Shown here piece by piece: positions 8,835-20,844 of a DNA stretch of 64,000 nucleotides. The notes beneath the pieces are model-generated. The model was not told the DNA's origin. It made no database searches and saw nothing but the letters and a program-made list of their open reading frames with translations. Source of the stretch: Budorcas taxicolor (taxonomy: Eukaryota; Chordata; Mammalia; Artiodactyla; Bovidae); contig NC_068910.1 of the NCBI RefSeq assembly GCF_023091745.1, forward strand, positions 36,195,272-36,259,271. The letters are read 5' to 3'. Position 1 is the stretch's first letter. The number at the start of each line of letters is the position of its first letter. The translations under genes were made by a program, and so were the position numbers.

Positions 8835-11800
8835 ATGGGATCATACTTATCAATAATTGCCTTAAACATAAATGGGTTGAATGCCCCAACCAAAGACAAA
8901 GACAGGCTGAATGGATATAAAAACAAGACCCCTATATATGTTGTCCACAAGAGACTGACCTCAAACCAGGGACACATACAGACTGAAAGTGAAGGGCTCG
9001 AAGAAGATAGTCCACGCAAATAAAGACCAAAAGAAAGCAAGAGTAGCAATTCTCATATCAACTAAAATAGACTTTAAAACAAAGGCTGTGAAAAGAGACA
9101 AAGAAGGATACTACATAATGATCAAAGGATCTATCCAAGAAGAAGATATAACAATCATAAATATATATGCACCCAACAAAGGAGAACTGCAATATGTAAG
9201 GCAAATGCTAACAAGTATGAAAGGGGGATATAACCATAACACATTAATAGTGGGAGACTTTAATACCCCACTCACACCTATGGATAGATAACTAAACAGA
9301 AAATTAACAAGGTAACACAAAGTTTAAATGATACAATAGACCAGCTAGACCTAACTGATATCTATAGGACATTTCACTCCAAAACAATGAAGTTCACCTT
9401 TTTCTCAAGCACACACGGAACCTTCCCCAGGATAAATCATATCCTGGGCCATGAATATAGCCTTGGTAAATTCAAAAAAATTGAAATCATTCCAAGCATC
9501 TTTTCTGACCACAATGCAGTAAGATTAGACCTCAATTACAGGAGGAAAAACTATTAAAAATTCCAACATATGGAGGCTTAACAACATGCTTCTGAATAAC
9601 CAACAAATCACAGAAGGAATCAAAAAAGAAATCAAAATATGCATAGAAATGAGTGAAAATGAAAACACAACAACCCAAAACCTGTGGGACACTGTAAAAC
9701 CAGTGCTAAGGGGAAGGTTCATACCAATACAGGCATACCTCAAGAAACAAGAAAAAAGTCAAATAAATAACCTAACTCTATACCTAAAGCAACCAGAAAA
9801 GGAAGAAATGAAGAACCCCAGGGTTAGTAGAAGGAAAGAAATCTTAAAAATTAGGGCAGAAATAAATGCAAAAGAAACAAAAGAGACCATAGCAAAAATC
9901 AACAAAGCCAAAAGCTGGCTCTTCGAGAGGATAAATAAAACTGACAAACCATTAGCCAGACTCATCAAGAAACAAGGGAGAAAAATCAAATCAATAAAAT
10001 TAGAAATGAAAATGGAGAGATCACAACAGACAACACAGAAATACAAAGGATCATAAGAGACTACTATCACCAATTATATGCCAATAAAATGGACAACGTA
10101 GAAGAAATGGGCAAATTCTTAGAAAAGTACAACTTTCCAAAACTGAACCAGGAAGAAATAGAAAATCTTAACAGACCTATCACAAGCATGGAAATTGAAA
10201 CTGTAATCAGAAATCTTCCAGCAAACAAAAGCCCAGGTCCAGATGGCTTCACAGCTGAATTCTACCAAAAATTTCGAGAAGAGCTAACACCTATCCTACT
10301 CAAACTCTTCCAGAAAATCGCAGAGGAAATTAAACTTCCAAACACATTCTATGAGGCCACCATCACCCTAATACCAAAACCTGACAAAGATGCTACAAAA
10401 AAAGAAAACTACAGGCCAATATCGCTGATGAACATAGATGCAAAAATCCTTAACAAAATTCTAGCAATCAGAATCCAACAACATTTAAAAGATCATACAT
10501 CATGACCAAGTGGGCTTTATCCCGGGGATGCAAGGATTCTTCAATATCCACAAATCAATCAATGTAATTCACCACATTAACAAATTGAAAAATAAAAGCC
10601 ATATGATTATCTCAATAGATGCAGAGAAGGCCTTTGACAAAATTCAACATCGATTTATGATAAATACTCTCCAGAAACCAGGAATAGAAGGAACATACCT
10701 CAACATAATAAAAGCTATATCTGACAAACCCACAGCAAACATTATCCTCAATGGTGAAAAATTGAAAGCATTTCCCCTAAAGTCAGGAACAAGACAAGGG
10801 TGCCCACTTTCACCACTACTATTCAACATAGTTTTGGAAGTTTTGGCCACAGCAATCAGAGCAGGAAAAGAATAAAAAGGAATCCAAATTGGAAAAGAAG
10901 AAGTAAAATTCTCACTGTTTGCAGATTACATGATCCTCTACGTAGAAAACCGTAAAGACTCCACCAGAATATTACCAGAGCTAATCAATGAATATAGTAA
11001 AGTTGCAGGATACAAAATCAACACACAGAAATCCCTTGCATTCCTATACACTAATAATGAGAAAATATAAAGAGAAATTAAGGAAACAATTCCATTCACC
11101 ACTGCAACGAAAAGAATAAAATACTTAGGAATATATCTACCTAAAGAAACTAAAGACCTATATATTGGAAAACTATAAACCACTGGTGAAAGAAATCAAA
11201 GAGGATACTAATAGATGGAGAAGTATACCGTGTTTATGGATCAGAAGAATCAATAGAGTGAAAATGAGTATACTACCCAAAGCAATCTATAGATTCAATG
11301 CAATCCCTATCAAATTACCAATGGTATTTTGAGCTAGAACAAATAATTTCACAATTTGTATGGAAATACAAAAAACCTCGAATAGCCAAAGCAATCTTGA
11401 GAAAGAAGAATGGAACTGGAGGAATCAACTTGTCTGACTTCAGGCTCTACTACAAAGCCACAGTCATCAAGACAGTATGGTACTGGCACAAAGACAGAAA
11501 TATAGATCAATGGAACAAAATAGAAAGCCCAGAGATAAATCCACACACCTATGGATACCTTATCTTTGACAAAGGAGGCAAGAATATACAATGGAGAAAA
11601 GACAATCTCTTTACCAAGTGGTGCTGGGAAAACTAGTCAACCACTTGTAAAAGAATGAAACTAGAACACTTTCTAACACCACAAACAAAAATAAACTCAA
11701 AATGGATTAAAGATCTAAACCTAAGACCAGAAACTATAAAACTCCTAGAGGAAAACATAGACAAAACACTCTCTGACATAAATCACATCAGGATCCTCTA

Positions 11801-12931
11801 TGACCCACCTCCCAGAATATTGGAAATAAAAGCAAAAATAAACAAATGGGACCTAATTAAAATTAAAAGCTTCTGCACAACAAAGGAAACTCTAAGCAAG
11901 GTGAAAAGACAGCCTTCTGAATGGAAGAAAATAATAGCAAATGAAGCGACTGACAAAGAATTAATCTCAAAAATATACAAGCAAAACCTGCAGCTCAAAT
12001 CCATAAAAATAAATGACCCACTCAAAAAATGGGCCAAAGAACTAAACAGACATTTCTCCAAAGAAGACATACAGATGGCTAACAAACACATGAAAAGATG
12101 CTCAACATCACTCATTATCAGAGAAATGCAAATCAAAACCAAAATGAGGTACCATTTCACGCCAGTCAGAATGGCTGCAATCCAAAAGTCTACAAGCAAT
12201 AAATGCTGGAGAGGATGTGGAGAAAAGGGAACCCTCTTACACTGTTGGTGGGAATGCAAACTAGTACAGCCACTATGGAGAACAGTGTGGAAATTCTTTA
12301 AAAAACTGGAAATAGAACTGCCTTATGACCCAGCAATCCCACTGCTGGGCATACACATTGAGGAAACCAGAATTGAAAGAGACACGTGTACCCCAATGTT
12401 AATCGCAGCACTGTTTATAATAGTCAGGACATGGAAGCAACCTAGATGTCCATCAGCAGATGAATGGATAAGAAAGCTGTGGTACATATACACAATGGAG
12501 TATTACATTAAAAAGAATACAAAGCAATTAAAAAGAATACATTTGAATCAGTTCTAATGAGGTGGGTGAAACTGGAGCCTATTATACAGAGTGAAGTAAG
12601 CCAGAAAGAAAAACACCAATACAGTATGCTGCTGCTGCTGCTAAGTCACTTCAGTCATGTCCGACTCTGTGTGACCCCTTAGACGGCAGCCCACCAGGCT
12701 CCGCCGTCCGTGGGATTCTCCAGGCAAGAACACTGGAGTGGGTTGCCATTTCCTTCTCCAATGCATGAAAGTGAAAAGTGAGAGTGAAGTCGCTCAGTCG
12801 TGTCCGACTCTTAGTGAACCCATGGACTGCAGCCCACCAGGCTCCTCCATCCATGGGATTTTCCAGGCAAGAGTACTGGAGTGGGGTGCTATCGCCTTCT
12901 CCATATACTAACGCGTATATATGGAATTTAG
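8835..12931 (+). pseudogene. L1 ORF2 (endonuclease / reverse transcriptase), disrupted
   Basis: ORF2 supplies the endonuclease that nicks DNA and the reverse transcriptase that copies L1 RNA. It starts at ATG 8835 with ALNINGLNAPT, an endonuclease N-terminus. VGDFNTPLTPMDR (near 9255) and SDHNAVRLDL (near 9505) are the GDFN and SDH endonuclease blocks. The QET motif survives only in a shifted frame, as QETD. The reverse transcriptase blocks NKSPGPDGF, KENYRPISL, SIDAEKAFD and GTRQGCPLSPLLF are clear. The catalytic FADD reads FADY: TAC at 10927-10929 replaces the second aspartate. The C-terminal C-x3-C-x7-H-x4-C cluster is intact near 12208-12260. There are stops and frameshifts near 9021, 9289, 10054, 10503, 10873, 11068 and 11634. 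A 15-bp duplication near 12507-12540 shifts the C-terminus. The SINE at 12628-12902 interrupts the final codons; the old stop is TAG 12929-12931. Confidence 0.92.
12628..12902 (-). mobile_element. BovA2 SINE inserted in L1 ORF2 end
   Basis: A dimeric antisense BovA2: (gct)n head, 'aagtcacttcag', 'ttgccatttccttctccaat' in the first half, then 'gtcgctcagtcgtgtccgac' and 'gtgctatcgccttctcc' in the second. The L1 sequence stops at '...caatacagtat' and resumes as 'atactaacg'. That places the insertion inside the codons for the HQYS-ILT tail of ORF2. No convincing long target-site duplication remains; only 'tat' is shared. Confidence 0.93.
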
Positions 12932-13298
12932 AAAGAACCCTGTATGCGAGACAGCAAAAGAGACACAGATGTATAGAATAGTCTTTTGGACTCTGTGGGA
13001 GAGGGAGAGGGTGGGATGATTTGGGAGAATGGCATTGAAACATGTATAATATCATATATGAAATGAATCACCAGTCCAGGTTTGATGCATGATACTGGAT
13101 GCTTGGGGCTGGTGCACTGGGATGACCCAGAGGGATGGTATGGGGAGGGAAGAGGGAGGAGGGTTCAGGATGGGGAACATGTGTACACCTGTGGCAGATT
13201 AATGTTGATGTATGGCAAAACCAATACAATATTTAAAGTAATTAGCCTCCAATTAAAATAAATGAATTTATATAAAAAATTTTAAGAGAAAAAATAAA
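12932..13298 (+). other. L1 3' UTR and A-rich tail
   Basis: This segment carries the usual markers: 'gacagcaaaagagacacaga', 'gttttggactctgtgggaga'-like text, 'gatactggatgcttggggct', a purine-rich 'gggagggaagagggagga' run and 'aattagcctccaattaaaat' before an A-rich tail. These same markers were used to identify the truncated L1 copies at 36757, 39715, 44576, 47444 and 49582. Confidence 0.9.
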
Positions 13299-13311
13299 AC
13301 ATCAAATGAGG
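13299..13311 (+). repeat. Target-site duplication, right copy, of full-length L1
   Basis: 'acatcaaatgagg' pairs with 'acatcaaattagg' at 5079-5091 with one mismatch. It closes the L1 insertion directly after the A-rich tail. Confidence 0.85.
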
Positions 13312-14305
13312 ACTAGGTCTAGCTAAAACTGAGTTTTATGAATATTCTAGGGATTTGATGAGTGTTATCTGAGAGTAAAGGTGGAAATCTAGGAGCTGTC
13401 CCAAAAAATAGGAGACACAGAGGATGATCAGGCAAAATAACCACAGTGCACTACACCTCACATAAAATATACTGTAGATGGACATTCTTTTTTAACAAAG
13501 GTTTCCATGTTAAAGTACAAAATGGAGCCCATAAAGTAAAAGGACACATCATCAATCATTTACAGAAACTTTTCACATTTCAGATCTTCAGAAACCCACT
13601 TTCCTTTCAGTTACAAATTCATATCAACAGCATGAATTACGTCTTTTGAAGTCTTAGTTTCCCTGCTCTATTGACTAAAAAAGATGAAATAACTCATATG
13701 AAATAGACTTTCTCTCTCCATCTTTCTATACTATATATCTCTATATGCATAGAGATCATAAATATGATGCACTTGAGTTCTTGTCAGTGTGCCCATTAAG
13801 GACAGTGCGTATATATGGTACCACTTCAAGGAGCTCAGTAAATTTACTGAACTTTTCACTTGGCCTAATTCATTTTCTATTGCTCACTTCCTCAGTGTGT
13901 TTCCAAGAGTGGACATGTGTGCAGGTAGAGTCTTTATATGCGTCAGCATTTCCTCTGACAACTCCTTTGTGTGGAAATTGCTTTATAACTATAGGTATTT
14001 CCTCCTCCTCTGTTCTCCTTTCGTGTATCTTCAATCTCTCCCTCTACAGGAGCTCTGCACCACATTTTCAAAGATATTCTTAAATCTTGGCCAGAATTTG
14101 TAAATGGACTCCAATTCAGCTCTCCTTCTCCATAAACTCACTGTTTTCTTCTTCTCCCAACCATCAAGATTCTTAGAGATAATTTTCTCTCAGGGTCTCT
14201 ATTATCCACTACCACCATTCATTTTAAAAATATAACTTACAATCTGACTTTTAGGGCCACCTGTTCTACTGCAGCTGACTGCAATTCTATTAATTAACAT
14301 TGATT
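13312..14305. other. Unassigned sequence
   Basis: No repeat or gene is recognised. Two overlapping plus-strand frames of 104-112 codons (13745-14103) have no recognisable domain and share the same bases in different frames, so I treat them as chance. A small palindrome 'atctctat-atgc-atagagat' lies near 13735-13756. Confidence 0.45.
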
Positions 14306-14312
14306 ACAAGTA
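14306..14312 (+). repeat. Target-site duplication, left copy, of BovB
   Basis: 'acaagta' here recurs at 15194-15200, immediately after the BovB 'ctgaactgaactga' tail. At seven bases it is short but positioned exactly at both edges. Confidence 0.65.
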
Positions 14313-15193
14313 ACTTATATGCAGAGTACATCATGAGAAACACTGGATTGGAAGAAACACAAGCTGGAATCAAGATTTCCAGGAGAAATATTAATGAGCT
14401 CAGATATGCAGATGACACCACCCTTATGGCAGAAAGTGAAGAGGAACTAAAAAGCCTCTTGATGAAAGTGAAAGAGGAGAGTGAAACAGTTGGCTTAAAG
14501 CTCAACATTCAGAAAATGAAGATCATGGCATCCGGTCCCATCACTTCATGGGAAATAGATGGGGGAACAGTGGAAACAGTGTCAGACTTTATTTGGGGGG
14601 CTCCAGAAACACTGCAGATAGTGATTGCAGCCATGAAATTAAAAGACGCTTACTCCTTGGAAGAAAAGTTATGACCAACCTAGATAGCATATTGAAAAGC
14701 AGAGACAGTACCTTGCCGCCTAAGGTCCGTCTAGTCGAGGCTATGGTTTTTCCAGTGGTCATGTATGGATGTGAGAGTTGGACGGTGAAGAAGGCTGAGC
14801 ACCGAAGAATTGATGCTTTTGAACTGTGGTGTTGGAGAAGACTCTTGAGAGTCCCTTGGACTGCAAGGAGATCCAACCTGTCCATTCTGAAGGAGATCAG
14901 CCCTGGGATTTCTTTGGAAGGAATGATGCTAAAGCTGAATCTCCAGTACTTTGGCCACCTCATGCGACGAGGTGACTCATTGGAAAAGACTCCGATGCTG
15001 GGAGGGATTGGGGGCAGGAGGAGAAGGGGACGAGATGACGAGAAGAGGATGAGATGGCTGGATAGCATCACTGACTCGATGGACGTGAGTCTGAGTGAAC
15101 TCCAGGAGTTGGTGATGGACAGGGAGGCCTGGCGTACTGCGATTCACAGGTTCGCAAAGAGTCAGACACAACTGAGTGACTGAACTGAACTGA
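14313..15193 (+). mobile_element. BovB 5'-truncated copy
   Basis: The element runs from 'acttatatgcagagtacatc' in the reverse transcriptase coding region to the BovB terminus 'ctgaactgaactga'. It is flanked by 'acaagta' on both sides. About 880 bases remain of an element of roughly 3 kb. BovB is an RTE-clade LINE known for its patchy distribution in ruminants, squamates and others, usually explained by horizontal transfer. Confidence 0.94.
14331..15183 (+). pseudogene. BovB reverse transcriptase C-terminal half, frameshifted
   Basis: The first frame (to 14674) carries ISRRNINELRYADDTTLM, with the reverse transcriptase YADD catalytic motif intact, then EEELKSLLMKVKEES and GPITSWEIDG. Near 14590-14602 a T-to-G run change ('atttggggggctcc') alters the SDFIFLGSK segment and shifts the frame. 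The rest of the protein is read in the second frame (14548-15183), ending in SLSELQELVMDREAW and the last residues near the BovB terminus. The N-terminal endonuclease and part of the polymerase are missing by truncation, so it cannot function. Confidence 0.9.
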
Positions 15194-15200
15194 ACAAGTA

Positions 15201-17458
15201 CCCAAGTATAATGCCTTCATCTTTGTCATAATGTAATGTTATAACAATTACAACAAGAGCAACTCTTGTTAAAACACAGATTTTGGGCACCATGCTATAT
15301 TTTTATAGGAATTATGTAGGTGTCTCTTTTTATTTTCACTATATCTCTTAGAGATGGGCACTATTTTTTAATCTCCGCAGAGAACATACACCCCGGAATT
15401 TGAAATAAACTGCCCAAGAGCGCCGTCTTTCTTAATGTCTTTCCAATCACCTCTCTAGTTCTATCCTTCTAAAGAGGTTATAATCTCAGAAATGGTCAAT
15501 GATGACAATCACCAAGTGTGATGCTTATTCTTTGTCCCAAGCTCCTTACTTTTAAATACTAACAGCAATGTCAGATTGTACCTGTTAGCAGAGACAATCT
15601 CGATTACATGGCCTCTTCTCCTAGATTCGTGACATGTGTATTACAGGGGCCATTTCTTACATATTTTGGTATATCCAGCTACAAGCACAACGTCTAACAC
15701 ATAGCAGTCTCTCAAAGAATTTGTAAAGGAAGAAAGTAAATTAAGACTTTGTGTAGCATATCATACAGCAGGATTGGTTCCCAATGTATAAAGCTTTAGA
15801 TGTCTGGAAAGGTTTTATAGTTTTAGCGCTAATTCTGGTTCTTCTATTCACTTTCTACAGTGGCCATATGGTGATTTATCCAACAGATTCAGGTGTGCAA
15901 CTAAGTATGGTGATATCTGTTTTATATACACGGTAACTTGTTTTAAAAAAACATAGTGCAAATCTTGTGGTAGTCTTCCACCAGCATTCTGCTAAGGTCA
16001 AAGTGGCATTTTGGGAAATCCTATGAAGAAAATTATACAGGATTAAATGATGAGGGGAGATACTCTCCCTGGCAACTGCTGTACTTTAAAAATGACATCT
16101 AATTTGCAATCTCTTGGATAACCAAAACACCAGTAAGAGTTGGAATATGCTGTAAGACTTAAAGTAATTGTGTTCATGTCAGGGATGTGGCTTACTACTA
16201 AGATCTTCTTACTGTTTTGTTCTCTTACTCCCTGATTTACTGTATCAGTTTATCAGGTACACTTAGGAGCCTGATCTTGCTTTCCACTTAAAACATACAG
16301 CAAGTCTTCACACTCAGAGGAAAGAACCTTACAATTTGCACTTTCCGTTAATCCAGTGTTACCTTGATTTGGTTTAGATTCATAAATCAAACAGAAGTCA
16401 AGAGCAAAAGGGAAAGGAAAGGAATCAGAAACAGTTTCACACTGAACTTCTAAGATACTTTGTACTTTTTGTGGAGTGTTGAAATCACTGTAACAGTCAC
16501 ATTCCTCTACAGCCTGACAGAGGCCTTACCTAGCTAAGCATTTTTGACAACCACAGGTTTCATTTTCATGGTACTGTGTTGATATGTCTCATTAGGCTTC
16601 AGGTACCTGCTCTAGTAAAATTCATATTCGCTTCTGCTTAGAAAGAAAAAGGCATTAAGAAAGGAACTTTCAGTTATGCTATGAAACTATGGCTAAATCT
16701 CAAGGATATACTATTATTCATGATTAACTCATGTGTATACAGTTTAATTGAGGTGTATGTCTTTACCCTGAATTTACAAAGTCCATTTTGGGGCCCACCC
16801 TCATTACTGAGGTAAAAGCAAGAGAAATCAATACATGTATACACTGCTGAATAAACAAACACCTCTTTGTAAATTATTCCTAAACAGATCCGACTTCCCG
16901 TCCTCATGTTCACCTTCTACATTAGAAATATGACTCACATACTAAGCATTGACAAGTGTGTAGCCAATGTGAAGATACACGTAATTCTAATAGGTATTCT
17001 CGTCTCTGAAATGTTGTGAATGAAGCAAGGAATTTATATTTTCTTTATTAAGCAGCTACATAGGCACTTGCTTTTTAAGTTTCAACCTTAGCAGTTCTTA
17101 AAAAAATAATAGTCTTCTCCATCTAACTACCGTAGACTTTTGTTTCCCATAACTTTCCTGTGATGCTCTGATGTTTTCAGTTGTAGAGGACAGGGACATA
17201 AGTTACTGAATTGGCACAAGCTTTATGATGTTTCCTAAGAACACTAGAAGTGTACAACTTCCAATCAATTAGCAGGATACTGAGTACACTGCACTGTGGC
17301 AGTTGACCACAGTGTGAAGATTCTTCCACTGTCCAATGGAATTAAAATATTGTTGGAAAGTTGAGCAATATGCATATAAAAAAGAAGCTTAGCAACAAGA
17401 GTAGGCAACAAGTTAAGTTCTGAGAAGTGATAGGGAGAGTTAGCCCTGTGTGTCTGAG
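15201..17458. other. Unassigned sequence
   Basis: About 2.2 kb without a convincing gene or young repeat. Weak MIR-like similarity may exist around 15240-15400, but it is too diverged to claim. No tandem repeat stands out. Confidence 0.45.
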
Positions 17459-17646
17459 TTTTATTCAGTCAGCTGTGTCCAACTCTATGCAACTACATGG
17501 AGTAGAGCCCACCAGGCTCCTCTTTCCATGGGGTTCTCCAGGCAAGAATACTGGAGTGGGTTGCCATTCCCTCTTCCAGGGGATCTTCCCAACCCAGGTC
17601 TCCTGCATTGCAGGCGGACTCTACTGTTTGAGACCCTATGGAAGCA
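17459..17646 (-). mobile_element. Bov-tA SINE
   Basis: Antisense copy with 'gggttctccaggcaagaata', 'gtgggttgccattccct' and the tRNA-derived head at the right ('ctcctgcattgcaggcggac', degenerate 'gagaccctatggaagc'). Both ends are eroded and no target-site duplication is visible. Confidence 0.9.
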
Positions 17647-17834
17647 TAAAGTAAGTCCATTTTAAGCTAAGAAAAAGAAACAGTGAGCCAGTTTTGAATA
17701 TATAGTGACTAGAAACAGGGTCCAGAATGCAGTTTGAAGGACGGGTCAGATCGCGATTAAGCAAAAGGAATAGAGCATCATAGGTTCACTGAAGAGTGTG
17801 AACAAAGGAAAGAGATGGAGAAAACAACTCCAAC
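17647..17834. other. Unassigned sequence
   Basis: A short stretch between a SINE and a MIR remnant. I see nothing to annotate. Confidence 0.4.
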
Positions 17835-17970
17835 AGCTCATTTTATTGAGTGTTGACTCTGTGTCAGGTACAGTATTAAATGTTTTGTATGTAAACTCAC
17901 TCGTAAAGAAATTAGAGGTGTACTTAGAGAAGCTGTGAGCAGTCAATAAGGTGACCCAGGTTTACTCCTG
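17835..17970 (-). repeat. MIR remnant
   Basis: 'ttattgagtgttgactctgt' and 'gtcaggtacagtattaaatg' match the antisense MIR 3' half (ttattgagcgcttactatgtgccaggcac...). The remainder to 'cccaggtttactcctggttc' fits the reversed MIR body with heavy divergence. Confidence 0.5.
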
Positions 17971-18410
17971 GTTCTGACACTGTGATCCTCCCCATGCACC
18001 TCACTTTCTTCTCTTAGCAAACCAACAGTACCCACTGAGCAGTCTTGAAGTTTCTTCCTGCCCCAAATTTATGTGAAAAGGTCAACATAGGAAAATGATT
18101 AATATCAGAATGGAAATGAACTGAAAATGATTGCTAGACTTGGGGGTTTTAGCTCAGAGACACTAGTATCATTTAGTTGTTAAATACTGCGTTCAAGGCA
18201 TTTTGCCAAGTTATCTCATTTTTTATACATTTGAATTTTGTAAAAACCAAGGTCCTGACCAACACTTTTTTATGATTTTACATAAGGATAACTCATTCAT
18301 ATGCCTATGGGAAATAGGTAGGTAATGCAAATAAATTAATTACATCCCATCTAAACAGGGTAGTGGGTACCTGTCCCTGTAGCTGTTTGTTCTGAGGGAA
18401 TGACATTATG
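17971..18410. other. Unassigned sequence
   Basis: No gene or repeat recognised. The DNA is AT-rich. Confidence 0.4.
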
Positions 18411-18606
18411 TCATCCTGGTGGTTCAGACAGTAAATAATCTGCCTGTGATGTGGGAGACTGGGGTTCAATCCCTGAGTAGGGAAGATTCCCCTGGATAAG
18501 GGAATGGTAACCCACTCCTGTATTCTTGCCTGGAGAATTTGATGGACAAAGGAGCCTGGTGGGCTATAGCCCATAGGTCGCAGAGTCGGACACTCACTTG
18601 CAGTCA
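18411..18606 (+). mobile_element. Bov-tA SINE
   Basis: Sense copy: head 'catcctggtggttcagacag', pol III B-box-like 'ggttcaatccc', then 'gtattcttgcctggagaatt' and 'gagcctggtgggctatag'. The 3' end is degenerate and no clear target-site duplication was found. Confidence 0.91.
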
Positions 18607-20833
18607 TTTAGGGAGGATTCAGAAGGATGAAAACCATAATCATGATTAACCTGTTCACATTTTCTATGTTCTCTTTCAGGCACTTATCTTATACCATCAT
18701 ATGACTCATTGCTGGACATATATCTCTTGTTTCCTATTTCAGGTAAGAAAAACTTGAAGCTGAAAGCAGCTAAGTAATTCACCCAATTTTTACCAGCACT
18801 AAGAAAGGGAGAAGATGATGACACTTTTCAAACTCAAGATAATCTAACTGTAAAGCCCTTTCCCCCCCCAACTTATCCCCAATATCCAGTGCTGCCTGGT
18901 GAGACAACAAAGCATTGAACATACTAGGTGAAATATAACATTTGGCTTTTATTGAATTAAATTTTTGAATTAAATCTGGCAGTCTAGGTTCATGTCAAAG
19001 AAATGGAAATAATATAAATAAATGACATTAAAGCTGAGAGGCAGCAATGGGAATAAATAAACCATAATTCTGGGCTCCCTGAGGTGGGAAAACTGTCATT
19101 CATGGGCACTGTGCAATTTAAAATCCAATCAGGATCTACCTCATATACTTCCGATAGCTTTTTCTACTTAGATGCAATCATTTATCTGCTCTTACCTTAG
19201 TACCGTTCAGCTTGGCTCATGCATTTCTCTATGAAGCATCTGGTTGGTTGAGAATGGTGTTTCAGCCTCAAGGTTACCTTTTCTGCTGTATTTAGTATCA
19301 ACTTCTCTGCAATATAGTACTTGCATATTTTTTACCCTTTGTTCTATTTACCTGGCTTCCTGGCCCACTGAACGTATTTGTTCCGGTTCACACAAAACTT
19401 TCCACCATGCTGGAGGCCCTTCTCCATCTCATCCATGGGCACTCATACAACTTGTACACAATCAGTGAACAGTCCAAAGGGAAGTCCACCTCTAGGCAGC
19501 TCCAAAGTGTCTGTAGCATGAACCATTGACTTTGACAAGGAAAACAGTTTTATATTTAAGACATATTGGGAACAATTTCCAGAGGCTTTACAGTATTTAA
19601 AACCAGGCCACCTGTTAAACACCTTTGGTAGTCTGCTTTTGGGAGCTGATTTTCAGGACTGTAACAACTTTATAATCTGAACAACTTTAATCAAGACTCT
19701 TTCCTTGGCAGATGCCATCTTTTTATACGAGGCATTATTGTATACCTATTTTATACAGATGCCAATTTTATACTAGGATCTTCTGACAGTCTGTTGAGGG
19801 TTTTGCCCTTTGTTTGATCCCCAGTGATTTCTCTTTCCTGAGTTGTTGTAGATTAATATATAACAGCTGTTTGTCTATCATGTGGAACTCATATAATTAA
19901 GGCTTTAGCCCTCTACACTCTTCATTTTCAAACCTGCACCATGTTAACATGTTCTGCAGTTGGAAGAAAGTTTCTTCACCATTATGTCTCATGCATGCTC
20001 TAAAATAAAGATCTACTTAATGGACAAATCTATCCCATGGCCCATAAATATTAATATGAATTCCATTAGTTAGAGCAAAATGTACTCATTTGTGAATGTT
20101 TTCAAAGAATATAATTGCTGATTTATTTTTACATTAGAGGATGTATTCTTAGCATTTGGGATAATTCTTGCTTAATTGGTTATCAGCTATTCTCTCATAA
20201 ATAAATGAATAAATGAAACTCACATTCCTGGCCACTAGTGACACAGGAGAAGCTGACTTCTGGTGCCTTCCTAGACCTTGTCACTGGTTGCTACCCACTC
20301 AGCTGTCCAGTTAGTGAGAAGAACCCTGTCATCTGACACAATATGTCTTTGATGTAATAGAAATGTCATAAAAAGAAGCCATGAAGTTCACTTGTTTCAG
20401 AAAACATCTCACTACACACAACTAAGTCATATAAAAATGGGACATCAAATTCTATAACTTATTGCCAACCAAATAATTCAACCATTCACAAATAAATCTC
20501 AGTGGATAATTTATCAGTTTAATACAGCTAGGGTCATATTGGAATAGCAGCTTCAAATTGGTGTATTCCTCTTACTGAAGGCTCCTAAGGTGAAAGTAAA
20601 ATAAAAACAAATAAAGAATAATAACTGTATCCTCCTTATAAAATATTGTATGGAAGTAGTATCCAGTTAATTATTTGGTGAACATGAAGTTTAATCTTCA
20701 TTTAAAATTTTTTGATCATTAATAAAAACATACAGAGAAAGTTTAAAGCATTGAAAAGTGTACATTTTAGCCCAGAATTCAGCATGGCTATTTAGCACAA
20801 GTAAGTCAGTTTATATCTTGTGGGCTCCCTGTT
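18607..20833. other. Unassigned sequence
   Basis: About 2.2 kb of AT-rich DNA. A C-tract lies near 18862-18869. There are no recognisable exons, RNA genes or interspersed repeats. Confidence 0.45.
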
Positions 20834-20844
20834 TAACACAATAG
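20834..20844 (+). repeat. Target-site duplication, left copy, of BovA2
   Basis: 'taacacaatag' is repeated perfectly at 21120-21130 on the other side of the BovA2. This marks the exact insertion boundaries. Confidence 0.9.

Larger units (their letters stand above)
5092..13298 (+). mobile_element. Full-length L1 (L1_BT-like) retrotransposon, inactive
   Basis: In order, the element has a long 5' UTR (5092-7862), ORF1 (7863-8777), a 57-base spacer, ORF2 (8835-12931), a 3' UTR and an A-rich tail. It is flanked by a 13-bp target-site duplication with one mismatch. At about 8.2 kb, including a 275-bp SINE, it spans a whole mammalian L1. L1 copies itself by target-primed reverse transcription, using the ORF1 RNA-binding protein and the ORF2 endonuclease/reverse transcriptase. 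This copy cannot do so: both ORFs have nonsense and frameshift changes and the reverse transcriptase active site is mutated. It is one of the few full-length insertions here, and the nearly intact target-site duplication indicates moderate age. Confidence 0.93.

Noticed and set aside
13745..14103. Two overlapping plus-strand frames of 104-112 codons
   Set aside because: They occupy the same bases in different frames, have no domain and lie in AT-rich DNA. This is expected by chance in 64 kb.
18411..18606. tRNA gene, from B-box-like 'ggttcaatccc' in this and other SINEs
   Set aside because: The B box belongs to the tRNA-derived head of Bov-tA. The cloverleaf is degenerate and is followed by the SINE body.
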